Shown here one piece after another: positions 6,827 to 7,136 of a DNA stretch of 7,136 nucleotides. This DNA comes from Burkholderiales bacterium (GTDB lineage Bacteria; Pseudomonadota; Gammaproteobacteria; Burkholderiales; Usitatibacteraceae). The notes below the pieces were generated by a model. The model had not been told where the DNA came from, did not search any database, and saw nothing but the letters and a program-made list of their open reading frames with translations. The stretch spans positions 1 through 7,136 of the forward strand of contig JAJAYN010000331.1 in NCBI GenBank assembly GCA_026786225.1. The letters are read 5' to 3'. How positions within the stretch are numbered: position 1 is the first letter of the stretch; each line of letters opens with the position of its first letter. The position numbers and the translations under genes are program-made.

Positions 6827-7136
6827 ATGAACGGCATCGACACGTGGTTGACCATTATTTTTTGCGGATTGGTGACGCTTGCGATTCGTGCCTCATTCAT
6901 CGTGCTTCCGCCCGGCACGCAAGTGCCGGCGTGGCGATACGGCGGCTTGAAGTACGTCGCGGCTGCAGTGTTACCGGCGCTGATTGCCCCCGATGTATTG
7001 TTTCGTGACATCGGGCCAGGTGAAGTCGTGAATACCTATCGGATTATTGCCGCGGCGCTTGCTGCCGCGTTTGCACTTAAGACCAAAAATATTCTCGGCA
7101 CGATGGTCACGGGCATGGCGGCGCTGTGGCTGCTGA
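6827..7136 (+). CDS. azlD: AzlD family branched-chain amino acid export protein (small subunit, partial)
   Basis: The frame is open from the ATG at 6827 to the window end (103 full codons plus one base). AzlD proteins are about 100-110 aa, so only a few residues are probably missing. The sequence shows the AzlD pattern: an N-terminal helix (TWLTIIFCGLVTLAIRAS), the IRASFIVLPPG block (residues 20-30), GLKYVAAAVLPALIAPDVLF (41-60) and a C-terminal Ala-rich helix pair containing LKTKNILGTMVTGM. GGAAG, seven bases upstream and inside the azlC end, is a good ribosome site. It acts with AzlC in the inner membrane. The apparent TGA at the very last bases is out of frame. Confidence 0.88.
   Translation, partial: MNGIDTWLTIIFCGLVTLAIRASFIVLPPGTQVPAWRYGGLKYVAAAVLPALIAPDVLFRDIGPGEVVNTYRIIAAALAAAFALKTKNILGTMVTGMAALWLL

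Noticed and set aside
7129..7136. Apparent TGA at the window end as the azlD stop
   Set aside because: It is out of the azlD frame, which reads CTG CTG A, so the gene continues past the window.

Overview
The window looks like chromosomal DNA of a Gram-negative proteobacterium, probably a betaproteobacterium. Base composition is moderately GC-rich. Two proteins have lipobox signal peptides, one of them with a TonB C-terminal domain, and there is a respiratory-type D-amino acid dehydrogenase. The taxonomic call is inference from gene types and composition, since no rRNA or other marker is present. I see no tRNA, rRNA, CRISPR array, insertion sequence, prophage or attachment site. Genes cover almost the whole window.

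Layout: a 94-bp divergent intergenic region (6017-6110) separates two transcription units. Leftward (minus strand), four genes are packed tightly. They are a 686-aa fusion of a multi-spanning membrane domain with a spermidine-synthase-like Rossmann domain (3956-6016); a D-amino acid dehydrogenase, dadA (2686-3954, one base after the previous stop); an unrecognised polytopic membrane protein (1953-2666); and a class I SAM-methyltransferase-like protein that begins with a lipoprotein signal peptide (802-1917). After a 177-bp AT-rich gap comes a partial gene on the same strand for a TonB-domain lipoprotein (1-624), cut by the window edge. Rightward are azlC (6111-6824) and azlD (6827 to the window end), which encode a branched-chain amino acid exporter pair.

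How the genes may work together: AzlCD and DadA both belong to amino acid handling (export and D-amino acid oxidation) and diverge from a shared control region. The rest of the leftward operon is less ordinary. It contains two different Rossmann-fold, SAM-type domains. One is tied to a 13-segment membrane domain and the other is predicted to be lipid-anchored outside the inner membrane. Between them lie dadA and a membrane protein with acidic and histidine residues in or near predicted membrane segments. Whether this is an envelope-associated modification system or simply a housekeeping operon with unusual members cannot be decided from sequence alone. It is the part of the window most worth following up.
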